A DNA stretch of 6,936 nt from Chloroflexota bacterium (GTDB taxonomy: Bacteria > Chloroflexota > Dormibacteria > Aeolococcales > Aeolococcaceae): contig DNAU01000179.1 of the NCBI GenBank assembly GCA_003491925.1, positions 1 through 6,936 on the forward strand. The letters are read 5' to 3'. The notes beneath the pieces were generated by a model. The model saw nothing but the letters and a program-made list of their open reading frames with translations. It did no database searches and was not told where the DNA came from. Below are positions 1-5,345 of this stretch, piece after piece. How positions within the stretch are numbered: the stretch's first letter is position 1; each line of letters opens with the position of its first letter. The translations under genes were made by a program, and so were the position numbers.

Positions 1-64
1 CCTCGATCCGGCCCAGCCCCGCGCTGTGGCTCAGGGGCCCCGCCGTCCGCTGCCTGCTCGTCAC
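1..64 (-). CDS. possible N-terminal fragment of a divergent gene, product unknown
   Basis: A minus-strand reading frame opens with GTG at 64 and stays open to the window edge, giving 21 residues that begin [16 protein letters not shown]. Every one of the 21 third codon positions is G or C, which fits a coding frame in a high-GC genome. A GGGAG motif (complement of 69-73) sits 4 bases before the GTG and could serve as a ribosome binding site, although the spacing is short. The frame would be transcribed divergently from rpmB. The fragment is too short to recognise a family. A plus-strand frame in the same wobble phase is also open and runs into rpmB, so the strand is not certain. Confidence 0.35.
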   Translation of the reverse strand, partial: MTSRQRTAGPLSHSAGLGRIE

Positions 65-98
65 GTCGCTCCCATCAGATGCGGCACGGCCGCTGTGC

Positions 99-104
99 TA
101 TTCT
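99..104 (+). promoter_or_regulatory. candidate -10 box upstream of rpmB
   Basis: TATTCT matches a sigma-70-type -10 hexamer (TANNNT) and would start transcription near 111, giving rpmB an untranslated leader of about 108 bases. No good -35 is visible 16-18 bases upstream. A second A/T-rich candidate, TAAGTA, lies at 155-160. The assignment rests on hexamer match and position only. Confidence 0.3.
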
Positions 105-218
105 CGCCCAGACCCGACGCTGGACATGGCTCCTATGGCCGGCGCAGGGATTGCTAAGTATGCCGCCGGGGCCGGCCCAGGTGCCGCTCCGGCCGCTCAG
201 GGATCACACCTCACCACC

Positions 219-407
219 ATGTCCCAGAAGTGCGACCGCTGCGGCAAGGGGCCGATGGCCGGCAACAACGTCAGCCACTCCAAGGTCCGGACCCGCCGCC
301 GCTTCATGCCCAACCTGCAGTCGACGCGCGTGCTCGAGGGCAGCCGCTGGGTCAAGACGACCCTCTGCACCCGCTGCATCCGCACCGCGAGCAAGCAGGC
401 CTCCTAG
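219..407 (+). CDS. rpmB: 50S ribosomal protein L28 (bL28), zinc-ribbon form
   Basis: This 62-residue protein is the large-subunit ribosomal protein bL28. The start [20 protein letters not shown] and the following [11 protein letters not shown] are the family hallmark (GNNVSHS...RRFxPNLQ). Two Cys pairs are present, C5xxC8 and C50xxC53, which define the zinc-binding (C+) version of the protein. Length is normal for a short bL28. The start at 219 places the methionine where the family begins. The frame is open upstream to ATG 126, but that would add 31 Ala/Gly/Pro-rich residues foreign to L28. No good Shine-Dalgarno precedes 219: an AGGGA at 199-203 is 15 bases away. The gene is transcribed towards rlmN with 58 bases between the two stop codons. 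Confidence 0.95.
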   Translation: MSQKCDRCGKGPMAGNNVSHSKVRTRRRFMPNLQSTRVLEGSRWVKTTLCTRCIRTASKQAS

Positions 408-414
408 GGGGCGT

Positions 415-463
415 GCGGGCCGTCTGAGCTGGGGCGATCGCCCCGCCGGCCGGTGCGGCCCGT
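415..463. terminator. possible bidirectional terminator between rpmB and rlmN
   Basis: The gap between the convergent stops holds nested inverted repeats. The outer arms CGGGCCG (416-422) and CGGCCCG (456-462) are perfect complements, and one more G-U pair is possible at 415/463. Between them is a perfect 14-base palindrome, GGGGCGATCGCCCC (431-444). The position is what one expects of a shared terminator for two facing genes. There is no clear run of T after the stem on either strand, so intrinsic termination is uncertain. Confidence 0.35.
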
Positions 464-465
464 TC

Positions 466-1644
466 TCAGCCCCGGATCGATGCGCCGCGTCGCACCGGTC
501 GCTGCGGGGTGAGGGTGCCGTCCGGGCGCAGCTGCCTCCGGGGCTCGAGCGCGGCCCGCAGCTGCCCGCACGCCGCCTCCGCCTCGCCGCCGCGGGTGTC
601 CCGGACCGTCACGGTCACGCCCGCGCCGGTGAGGTGGCGCATGAAGGCCCGCCCGACGGCCGCCGCGGGCGGCCCCCATGGGCTCCCCACGATCCGGTTC
701 ATCGGGATCACGTTGACGTGGGCGCCGAGCCTCCGGGCGATCGCGACCAGCCCGGCGGCCTGGTCGAGGCCGTCGTTGACCCCACCGATGAGGCACCACT
801 CCAGGCTGAGCCGGCGACCGGTGGCCCGCGCGTAGGCGCCCGCCGCCGCCACCAGCCCGTCCAGCGGATGGGCCCGGTTGAGCGGCACCAGCCGGTTGCG
901 CAGCTCGTCGCTGGCGGCGTGCAGCGACACCGCCAGGGTGACCGGCAGCCCCTCGGTGGACAGCCGGCGGATGCCCGGCACCACCCCGCTGGTGGAGACG
1001 GTGATCCGTCGCGGGCTGATTCCACCAGCTGCGACCAGGACGCGCAGCGAGGCCAGCGTGGTCTCGTAGGCGGCCAGGGGCTCCCCCATGCCCATGTAGA
1101 CCACGTGCGTGACCGGCCCCAGAGCGTGGCGGAAGAGGGCCTGGCCGGCCAGCCTGACCTGATCGACGACCTCGGCGGGGGTGCAGCTGCGCCGCAGCCC
1201 CATGCGCCCGGTGGCGCAGAAGGGGCAGCCGACCGCGCAGCCGACCTGGGTGCTGACGCAGACGGTGGCGCGGCGCCCGCTGGCGCCCCGGGCAGGGCTC
1301 TCCATGGCCACGGTCTCGACCGTCTGGGGGCCATCGAGGGCGCAGAGCAACTTGAGGGTCTGCCCGGCGTCGGCCACCCTCTCGGAGGTCACCGCGGCTT
1401 TGCTGAAGCGCAGCCGGTGATCGAGCTCGACGCGCAGTCCGCCGGGAAGCTGGCGGATCTCCTCGAAGCCGCCCACGTAGGGGTGCCAGGTCGCCTCACG
1501 GAGCTGGCGAGCGCGCCAGGACGGCTGCCCCAGCTCCCGCAGCAGGCCCGCAAGATCGCGCTCACCGATCGTGCTGAGGGCCGGTCTCGCCCCACCCGCG
1601 TGCCCTGGGTCCACGGGAGCCCCGGCGGCGGTCGCTCTCGTCAT
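466..1644 (-). CDS. rlmN: 23S rRNA (adenine-C2)-methyltransferase RlmN, radical SAM
   Basis: RlmN methylates C2 of A2503 in 23S rRNA and A37 of some tRNAs, using radical SAM chemistry on a 4Fe-4S cluster. The 392-residue protein has the CxxxCxxC cluster motif at C136, C140 and C143 (within VGCAVGCPFCATG) and the SAM-binding MGMGEPL at 184-190. It also has both catalytic cysteines of the family: C129 in TVCVSTQVGC, and C359 in the C-terminal AACGQL. VSLHAASDELRNRLVPLNR (239-257) is also typical. The N-terminal accessory domain spans about residues 25-115. Length is at the upper end of the family because of a short Ala/Gly-rich N-terminus and a basic C-terminal tail. The start at 1644 was chosen because a TAACAT box lies 7 bases upstream; no Shine-Dalgarno is seen. 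The longer open frame upstream is low-complexity and does not look coding. It faces rpmB and is separated from folE by 324 bases. Confidence 0.96.
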   Translation of the reverse strand: MTRATAAGAPVDPGHAGGARPALSTIGERDLAGLLRELGQPSWRARQLREATWHPYVGGFEEIRQLPGGLRVELDHRLRFSKAAVTSERVADAGQTLKLLCALDGPQTVETVAMESPARGASGRRATVCVSTQVGCAVGCPFCATGRMGLRRSCTPAEVVDQVRLAGQALFRHALGPVTHVVYMGMGEPLAAYETTLASLRVLVAAGGISPRRITVSTSGVVPGIRRLSTEGLPVTLAVSLHAASDELRNRLVPLNRAHPLDGLVAAAGAYARATGRRLSLEWCLIGGVNDGLDQAAGLVAIARRLGAHVNVIPMNRIVGSPWGPPAAAVGRAFMRHLTGAGVTVTVRDTRGGEAEAACGQLRAALEPRRQLRPDGTLTPQRPVRRGASIRG

Positions 1645-1651
1645 CGGCCTG

Positions 1652-1657
1652 ATGTTA
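1652..1657 (-). promoter_or_regulatory. candidate -10 box for a near-leaderless rlmN transcript
   Basis: Read on the minus strand this is TAACAT, a TANNNT hexamer ending exactly 7 bases before the rlmN ATG. That spacing would put the transcription start at or next to the A of the ATG, the layout known for leaderless genes in several high-GC lineages. No matching -35 and no Shine-Dalgarno are visible. Confidence 0.45.
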
Positions 1658-1968
1658 GGGGGGGAGCGAGTCGAGGGGGCTTCCCGCGCGATCCAAGAAC
1701 CCACGGCTGGCCGCTCGATTGATGGACCCCTGACCACACGGCAGGGCCTCGCCGGCCCCGCCATGCCCAACCCCCCACCCCCGGCCGCGCCCACCCGCGC
1801 CATACTCGCCCTGCTCCGCTTTCCGCCGCCACGATGAGCGCCTGTGGGGGTTCGACCACGTCGACCACATCCACCGCGCCGACCGCCACGCCGATGCCGG
1901 CGACCTCCTCCCCCACCGCGACCCCCACCCAGCTGCACCCCTGCCGCCGTCGGCCGCGCCGGCCCGGA
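1658..1968. other. intergenic region between rlmN and folE, no supported gene
   Basis: About 310 bases contain no gene I can support. The right half (about 1834-1960) is rich in Thr, Pro, Ser and Ala codons on the plus strand and reads MSACGGSTTSTTSTAPTATP after an ATG at 1834. That resembles the region after the lipobox of a bacterial lipoprotein, but the frame then runs antisense into folE. The frame just upstream ends in TRAILALLRFPPPR and overlaps this ATG as ATGA. The same stretch read on the minus strand is Val/Gly-rich and shares the wobble phase. No terminator hairpin with a T-run for folE is evident. It may be a decayed gene or only biased spacer. Confidence 0.5.
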
Positions 1969-2556
1969 TCAGCGCGGACGGCGGCCGATCAGCTCCAGGA
2001 ACTCGCTGCGGGTCTTGGGGTCGTTGCGGAAGACGCCGGTGAGGGATGACGTCACCGTCTGGCTGTTCTGCTTCTGGACGCCCCTCATCATCATGCAGAG
2101 GTGGAAGGCCTCGATGACGACGGCGACGCCATACGGGCGCAGCGCCTCGTCGAGGGCCTCGGCGATCTGGGTCGTCAGCCGCTCCTGGACCTGGAGCCGA
2201 CGCGCGAAGACGTCCACCACCCGGGGCAGCTTGCTCAGCCCGACGATCCGGCCCCGGGGCATGTAGGCGATGTGGGCCCGGCCGTAGAAGGGCAGGAGGT
2301 GGTGCTCGCAGAGGCTGTACACCTCCACGTCCCGGACCAGGACCATCTCCTCGTAGGGCTCGGCGTAGACCGCGTCCCGGACGACGTCCTTGACGTCGAT
2401 GCCGTAGCCCTGAGTGAGGAAGCGGAGGCTCTCGGCCACCCGGGCCGGGGTGCGCAGCAGCGCCTCCCGGTCGGGGTCCTCGCCCAGCTCGGCGAGCAGC
2501 TCACGCGCGAGGGCGGCGAGGGGGTCGCCGGGGAGCGGGCGGGGCTCGGTGCTCAT
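1969..2556 (-). CDS. folE: GTP cyclohydrolase I (FolE, type IA)
   Basis: FolE converts GTP to 7,8-dihydroneopterin triphosphate plus formate, the first step of tetrahydrofolate synthesis, as a cytosolic multimer with one zinc per subunit. The 195-residue protein has the full family core. The zinc ligands are C83 and H86 in [11 protein letters not shown] (80-90) and C154 in [10 protein letters not shown] (151-160). The conserved [20 protein letters not shown] (106-125) and [14 protein letters not shown] (163-176) regions are present, and the protein ends in [15 protein letters not shown]. An N-terminal helical region occupies residues 11-50. Length is usual for bacterial type IA enzymes. The start at 2556 fits the family N-terminus; the frame continues upstream without resemblance to FolE. 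No Shine-Dalgarno is seen, but a CATAGT box lies 7 bases before the ATG. No other folate genes are adjacent in this window. Confidence 0.97.
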   Translation of the reverse strand: MSTEPRPLPGDPLAALARELLAELGEDPDREALLRTPARVAESLRFLTQGYGIDVKDVVRDAVYAEPYEEMVLVRDVEVYSLCEHHLLPFYGRAHIAYMPRGRIVGLSKLPRVVDVFARRLQVQERLTTQIAEALDEALRPYGVAVVIEAFHLCMMMRGVQKQNSQTVTSSLTGVFRNDPKTRSEFLELIGRRPR

Positions 2557-2563
2557 CGTCCGA

Positions 2564-2569
2564 ACTATG
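2564..2569 (-). promoter_or_regulatory. candidate -10 box for a near-leaderless folE transcript
   Basis: On the minus strand this reads CATAGT, a one-base departure from TANNNT, ending 7 bases before the folE start. It stands out in very GC-rich sequence and has the same spacing as the rlmN box. No -35 match lies 17 bases upstream and no ribosome binding site is present. Confidence 0.35.
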
Positions 2570-2626
2570 CCACCCGGAACCACAGCCGCATGCCGGGACG
2601 CGCGGCGCGCCCGCCCGCGCCGGGGC

Positions 2627-2647
2627 CGCCGGCGGGGGGCCGGCCCC
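2627..2647 (-). terminator. GC-rich inverted repeat after the aminotransferase gene
   Basis: Just downstream of the aminotransferase stop lies a perfect 12-base palindrome GGGGCCGGCCCC (2636-2647), with further G/C self-complementary sequence beside it (CCGCCGGCGG). It could form a strong hairpin in the transcript before folE. No T-run follows, so it is a weak terminator candidate and may simply reflect extreme GC content. Confidence 0.25.
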
Positions 2648-2659
2648 TGCGGGGGCGGC

Positions 2660-4030
2660 TCAACCGGCGACTCTGGGCTGCGGCACGAGCTCCCGCACCG
2701 CGCTGGCCAGGGTCGCCTCGAGCCGCTCGAGCAGGTCATCGCACCCGGCCTCGTCGATGACCAGCGGCGGGGCGATCAGCAGCCAGTCGCCGAATCGACC
2801 GGCATTCTGGCGCCGCGAGTAGAGGAGAAGTCCGTGCTCGAGACCGTGACGGAGCACGACCGAGCCGGGGTCGACGTCGGCCGGGAACCGCGCCAGGGTC
2901 TCCCTGTCGGCGACGAGCTCGATGGCGAGCAGCAGCCCCCGGCCCCGGACGTCGCCGACCAGCGGCGAGCCGCCGGCGATCCGCACCAGACCGGCTCGGA
3001 TGCGCGCCCCCATCTCCTCCGCGTGGGCGATCAGATGGCGCTCGACGATCTCGTCGAGGACGGCCGCGCCGGCGGCGCAGGCGATGGGATTGGCGTCGTA
3101 GGAGTGGGCGATCACGAAGCCGGTGGTGGCGGCGACCTCCTCCACCATCGACGCCGGCATCAGCGCCGCGCCGAGCGGGGCATAGCCGGCCGCCAGCCCC
3201 TTGGCGAGGACGACGACGTCGGGCAGCGCGTCGAGGGCGTGGTGGGCGGCGAGGAAGCGCCCGGTCCGGAGGGCGCAGACGCTCTCGTCGAAGACGAGGC
3301 GGATGCCGTGGCGATCGCAGACGGCGCGGGCACCGCGCGCGAACGACGGGTGGGGCACATTGACCCCCGAGGCCTGGCCTCCGATCGGCTCCATCACCAG
3401 GGCGAGGACCTGGCCCGCCCCCACACGCTCGACGGTCTCCTCGAGGGCGGCGAGGCTCTCCGCCGCCGCCTGCTCGGGGCTGCTGGCCCGGAACGTCAGC
3501 GGAGCCGGGATCTTGTCCGAGCAGACGGTCATCGACCCCCAGAGGGCCGGTACGTTGAGGTCACCGTTGAGGCCGAGGGTCTGGAAGGTGGCGCCGTGGT
3601 AGCCGGGCATCAACGAGATGACGCGGTGGCGCTCCGGCTCTCCGGTGGCAACCGCATGGGCACGGAGGAACTTGAGGGCCATCTCGACCGCCTCGGAGCC
3701 TCCGGAGGTGAGGTGCACGCGCTCGAACCCGGGCCCCGCCAGCGAGGCGAGCCGCTCGGTGAGGGCCGCATTGGCGAGATGCCGGGTGGTGCGCGAGTAG
3801 GTGTAGGTCAGCCGCCGCCCCTGCTCCAGCATCGCCTGGAGCACCCGCTCGTTGCCCTGACCGAATCCGGCCAGGAAGGGCCCGGAGCAGACGTCGAGAA
3901 GACGCCTCCCTCGATCGTCGATGAGGTGGATGCGCTCCCCCGCCACGATCGTGGGAAATGAGCTGGCGGTGGCGCGGTCGAAGAAGACATCCTGGGTGCC
4001 ACCCGCCACCGGGTACCGCCAGCCTGCCAT
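2660..4030 (-). CDS. class III PLP-dependent aminotransferase, substrate unknown
   Basis: A 456-residue fold-type I, class III (omega/ornithine type) aminotransferase, expected to be cytosolic and to move an amino group to or from an aldehyde or keto acid. Features in order: substrate and cofactor region to about residue 100; the phosphate-binding [12 protein letters not shown] (109-120); GYHGAT (143-148), whose aromatic residue stacks on [13 protein letters not shown] (214-223); D248 in LVFDES, which binds the pyridine nitrogen; and catalytic Lys277 in [32 protein letters not shown] (310-326) and [12 protein letters not shown] (361-372) are typical of the C-terminal half. Length is normal. 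The start at 4030 is fixed by a strong Shine-Dalgarno. The Gly-rich stretch usually following FDE (xxGxGRTG) is replaced by SVCALRTG, which is unusual. Neighbours (tRNA-Leu, folE) give no clue to the substrate. Relatives include ornithine, GABA, DAPA and beta-alanine:pyruvate aminotransferases; I cannot choose among them. Confidence 0.93.
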   Translation of the reverse strand: MAGWRYPVAGGTQDVFFDRATASSFPTIVAGERIHLIDDRGRRLLDVCSGPFLAGFGQGNERVLQAMLEQGRRLTYTYSRTTRHLANAALTERLASLAGPGFERVHLTSGGSEAVEMALKFLRAHAVATGEPERHRVISLMPGYHGATFQTLGLNGDLNVPALWGSMTVCSDKIPAPLTFRASSPEQAAAESLAALEETVERVGAGQVLALVMEPIGGQASGVNVPHPSFARGARAVCDRHGIRLVFDESVCALRTGRFLAAHHALDALPDVVVLAKGLAAGYAPLGAALMPASMVEEVAATTGFVIAHSYDANPIACAAGAAVLDEIVERHLIAHAEEMGARIRAGLVRIAGGSPLVGDVRGRGLLLAIELVADRETLARFPADVDPGSVVLRHGLEHGLLLYSRRQNAGRFGDWLLIAPPLVIDEAGCDDLLERLEATLASAVRELVPQPRVAG

Positions 4031-4034
4031 CGCG

Positions 4035-4040
4035 CCCTCC
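4035..4040 (-). promoter_or_regulatory. Shine-Dalgarno of the aminotransferase gene
   Basis: On the minus strand this reads GGAGGG, 4 bases before the ATG at 4030. It decides the start over the upstream in-frame ATG at 4063. It contrasts with rlmN, folE and the methyltransferase gene, which lack such a site. Confidence 0.75.
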
Positions 4041-4041
4041 G

Positions 4042-4066
4042 GCCGTCCGCTGCTGCAGAGCACGGC
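4042..4066 (-). other. imperfect hairpin between tRNA-Leu and the aminotransferase gene
   Basis: GCCGT (4042-4046) pairs with ACGGC (4062-4066), and after a two-base bulge GCT (4049-4051) pairs with AGC (4059-4061). The structure begins 8 bases after the tRNA CCA end. It could be a weak terminator, or a processing or folding element in a tRNA-aminotransferase co-transcript. No T-run follows. Confidence 0.25.
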
Positions 4067-4073
4067 GGGGCCC

Positions 4074-4160
4074 TGGTGCCGAGGAGGGGACTCGAACCCC
4101 TACGAGCTTGCGCTCACTAGCCCCTCAAGCTAGCGTGTCTACCTATTCCACCACCTCGGC
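4074..4160 (-). tRNA. tRNA-Leu, anticodon GAG
   Basis: The minus strand gives an 87-base class II tRNA with CCA encoded (4074-4076). The acceptor arm GCCGAGG (5' end at 4160) pairs with CCTCGGC, followed by discriminator A. The D-arm has the leucine-type sequence GGTAGACAC. The anticodon stem CTAGC/GCTAG encloses loop TTGAGGG with anticodon GAG, which reads CUC and CUU. The long variable arm forms GAGC-GCAA-GCTC, and the T-arm is AGGGG-TTCGAGT-CCCCT. It closely resembles E. coli tRNA-Leu(GAG) in the acceptor, D and anticodon regions. It lies 82 bases after the methyltransferase stop and 43 bases before the aminotransferase start, all on the same strand. Confidence 0.98.
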
Positions 4161-4173
4161 GCGGCAGGTGCGG

Positions 4174-4179
4174 AGTCTA
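4174..4179 (-). promoter_or_regulatory. candidate -10 box of tRNA-Leu
   Basis: On the minus strand this is TAGACT, a TANNNT hexamer ending 13 bases before the mature tRNA 5' end. It would start transcription about 6 bases before the tRNA, a normal short leader for RNase P. The hexamer is part of the octamer GGAGTCTA (plus strand), which recurs before the methyltransferase gene. No convincing -35 is seen. Confidence 0.45.
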
Positions 4180-4242
4180 CACCGGCTCCCCGCCCGACCC
4201 GGACGCAGACGGCCGGGTGGCAGGCTCCACCGGCACGAGGGC

Positions 4243-4917
4243 TCAGGGCTCGCCTCGCGTTGCGGAGCGCGCGCGGAGAGCCTCCTCCGCCTGCCGCGCC
4301 CGCTCCCTGCTGCTCTCCATGTCGGCGTCTCGCTTCGCCTGCCAGAAGCGCTCGACCACGGCCCGGCCCGCGGGAGGGGTGGCGATGATGACGTCGAGGA
4401 GCGTGGTGATGTAGCGCGGATGACGTGCTCGCAGTCGATCGGCCACCTCCAGGAAGGTGGGCCAGTCGCTCCTGCGGTAGTCAGGGTACGGGCAGGCCAG
4501 GAAGAAGCTGGCGTCGTCGATCAGGATCGCGCTCTCGGCGGCTGTGGGGGATGTGTCCAGAGCATCGATCTCGGCGAGCAGCGGGCACTGCGCCTCGAAC
4601 CCGGCGCTGTCGCCGGCGCACCAGTGTGCGTCCAGCCAGTAGAGCGCGGGCCGATCGATGCGCGGCGCCAGCCCGGCGAGCACCGCCGCCGAGTCGCCCT
4701 CGAGGACGGTGATCGCCGGTGTCCCGGCGTGGCGGGCGCGCGCCCACTCCACGTACTTGGGGGAGAGCTCCACGGTCCAGACCCGATCCACCATCTCGCC
4801 CAGCGCCGCCGTGCTCTCACCGAGATTGGTTCCCGTCTCGACCGCCAAGCGCAGCCCGAGGCCGTCCACCAGGGCCCGCGCCAGGGGCGCCGGCACCCCC
4901 GAGTACACCAGTCCCAT
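4243..4917 (-). CDS. class I SAM-dependent methyltransferase-like protein
   Basis: A 224-residue protein with a Rossmann-like SAM-binding core and no recognised substrate. The SAM-binding motif I appears as LAVETGTNLGEST (24-36). An acidic residue ends strand 2 (E50 in VWTVELSPKY) and is expected to bind the SAM ribose. EGDSA (73-77) sits in the motif II region. LYWLDAHWCAGDSAG (92-106) and AILIDDASFF (130-139) resemble conserved segments of small methyltransferases often found near sugar or polyketide tailoring genes. The C-terminus (about 196-220) is charged and Glu/Arg/Ala-rich and could form a short helix or coiled coil. No signal peptide or membrane segment is seen, so it is probably cytosolic. 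The ATG at 4917 follows a TAGACT box by 9 bases and has no Shine-Dalgarno. A GTG at 4908 is an alternative start. No glycosyltransferase or biosynthetic cluster lies nearby. Confidence 0.8.
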   Translation of the reverse strand: MGLVYSGVPAPLARALVDGLGLRLAVETGTNLGESTAALGEMVDRVWTVELSPKYVEWARARHAGTPAITVLEGDSAAVLAGLAPRIDRPALYWLDAHWCAGDSAGFEAQCPLLAEIDALDTSPTAAESAILIDDASFFLACPYPDYRRSDWPTFLEVADRLRARHPRYITTLLDVIIATPPAGRAVVERFWQAKRDADMESSRERARQAEEALRARSATRGEP

Positions 4918-4926
4918 CGGGGAAGG

Positions 4927-4932
4927 AGTCTA
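4927..4932 (-). promoter_or_regulatory. candidate -10 box for a near-leaderless methyltransferase transcript
   Basis: TAGACT on the minus strand ends 9 bases before the ATG at 4917, implying a leader of only two or three bases. The surrounding octamer GGAGTCTA (plus strand, 4925-4932) is identical to the one upstream of tRNA-Leu. A perfect palindrome CGGCGGCCGCCG (4944-4955) lies just upstream and could be an operator, but may be chance in GC-rich DNA. Confidence 0.45.
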
Positions 4933-5275
4933 GTTGCCAGCGACGGCGGCCGCCGCGTCAACAGAAGACGCACACCCACGTCCGGGCCGGTCGACAGGAG
5001 AAACGGCCGCTCGGCAGCGAGGCCCCGGCTGTGCGCCGCCTCGCGATTGGAGCGCTCGCGCGCCTCCTGGGTCGCCCGGTCGGTGAAGCCACGATCCTGA
5101 AGACCGGTAGACCCGGATACTCCCTAGAGCTGTCGCCGCGGATCACGCTTTCACCGGCATGAGATGGACCGTGGATGAGCACGTGTCTCGGCACCAAGGT
5201 CTCGACAGATGCTGGGACCGAGCCCGATTCCGCGACTTCCCAAGGCGCTGCGGATACCGGGCGGAACGACATTCA
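4933..5275. other. intergenic region upstream of two divergent genes, no supported gene
   Basis: About 340 bases separate the methyltransferase promoter from that of the oxidoreductase. Open frames exist on both strands, the longest being 104 codons on the minus strand (5272 to 4958), but none resembles a known protein. Its third codon positions are only about as GC-rich as the region overall, unlike the real genes. I see no tRNA, no repeat and no mobile-element end here. Confidence 0.5.
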
Positions 5276-5307
5276 TTGTCATGACCGGTGTCGGGCGGGC
5301 GTACCAT
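5276..5307 (+). promoter_or_regulatory. candidate promoter of the oxidoreductase gene
   Basis: TTGTCA (5276-5281) differs from the -35 consensus by one base, and TACCAT (5302-5307) fits a -10 TANNNT. The 20-base spacer is longer than the usual 16-18, which weakens the pairing. A perfect 8-base palindrome GTCATGAC (5278-5285) overlaps the -35 and could bind a regulator. Confidence 0.3.
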
Positions 5308-5329
5308 CGACTGCGAATGCATCCCATAT

Positions 5330-5336
5330 GAGGTGG
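5330..5336 (+). promoter_or_regulatory. Shine-Dalgarno of the oxidoreductase gene
   Basis: GAGGTGG lies 9 bases before the ATG at 5346. It favours this start over the in-frame ATG at 5328, which overlaps the site's upstream side and would add six residues. Confidence 0.65.
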
Positions 5337-5345
5337 TCGTTACGC

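Noticed and set aside
126..218. N-terminal extension of L28 from ATG 126
   Set aside because: The 31 extra residues are Ala/Gly/Pro-rich and absent from the family, and the homologous N-terminus begins at 219.
79..1722. 547-codon plus-strand open frame
   Set aside because: It is antisense to rlmN and overlaps rpmB in another frame. Its protein is Arg/Pro/Gly/Ala-rich without any family motif, as expected of a GC-rich shadow.
2414..3961. 515-codon plus-strand open frame
   Set aside because: It lies antisense to the aminotransferase and the start of folE, both of which have complete family motifs. The translation has no recognisable domain.
4927..4961. TTGACG as a -35 for the methyltransferase promoter
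   Set aside because: The spacing to the TAGACT box is 23 bases, too long for a sigma-70 type promoter.
4958..5272. 104-codon minus-strand open frame upstream of the methyltransferase gene
   Set aside because: There is no ribosome binding site, no known motif, and no third-position GC excess over the background.
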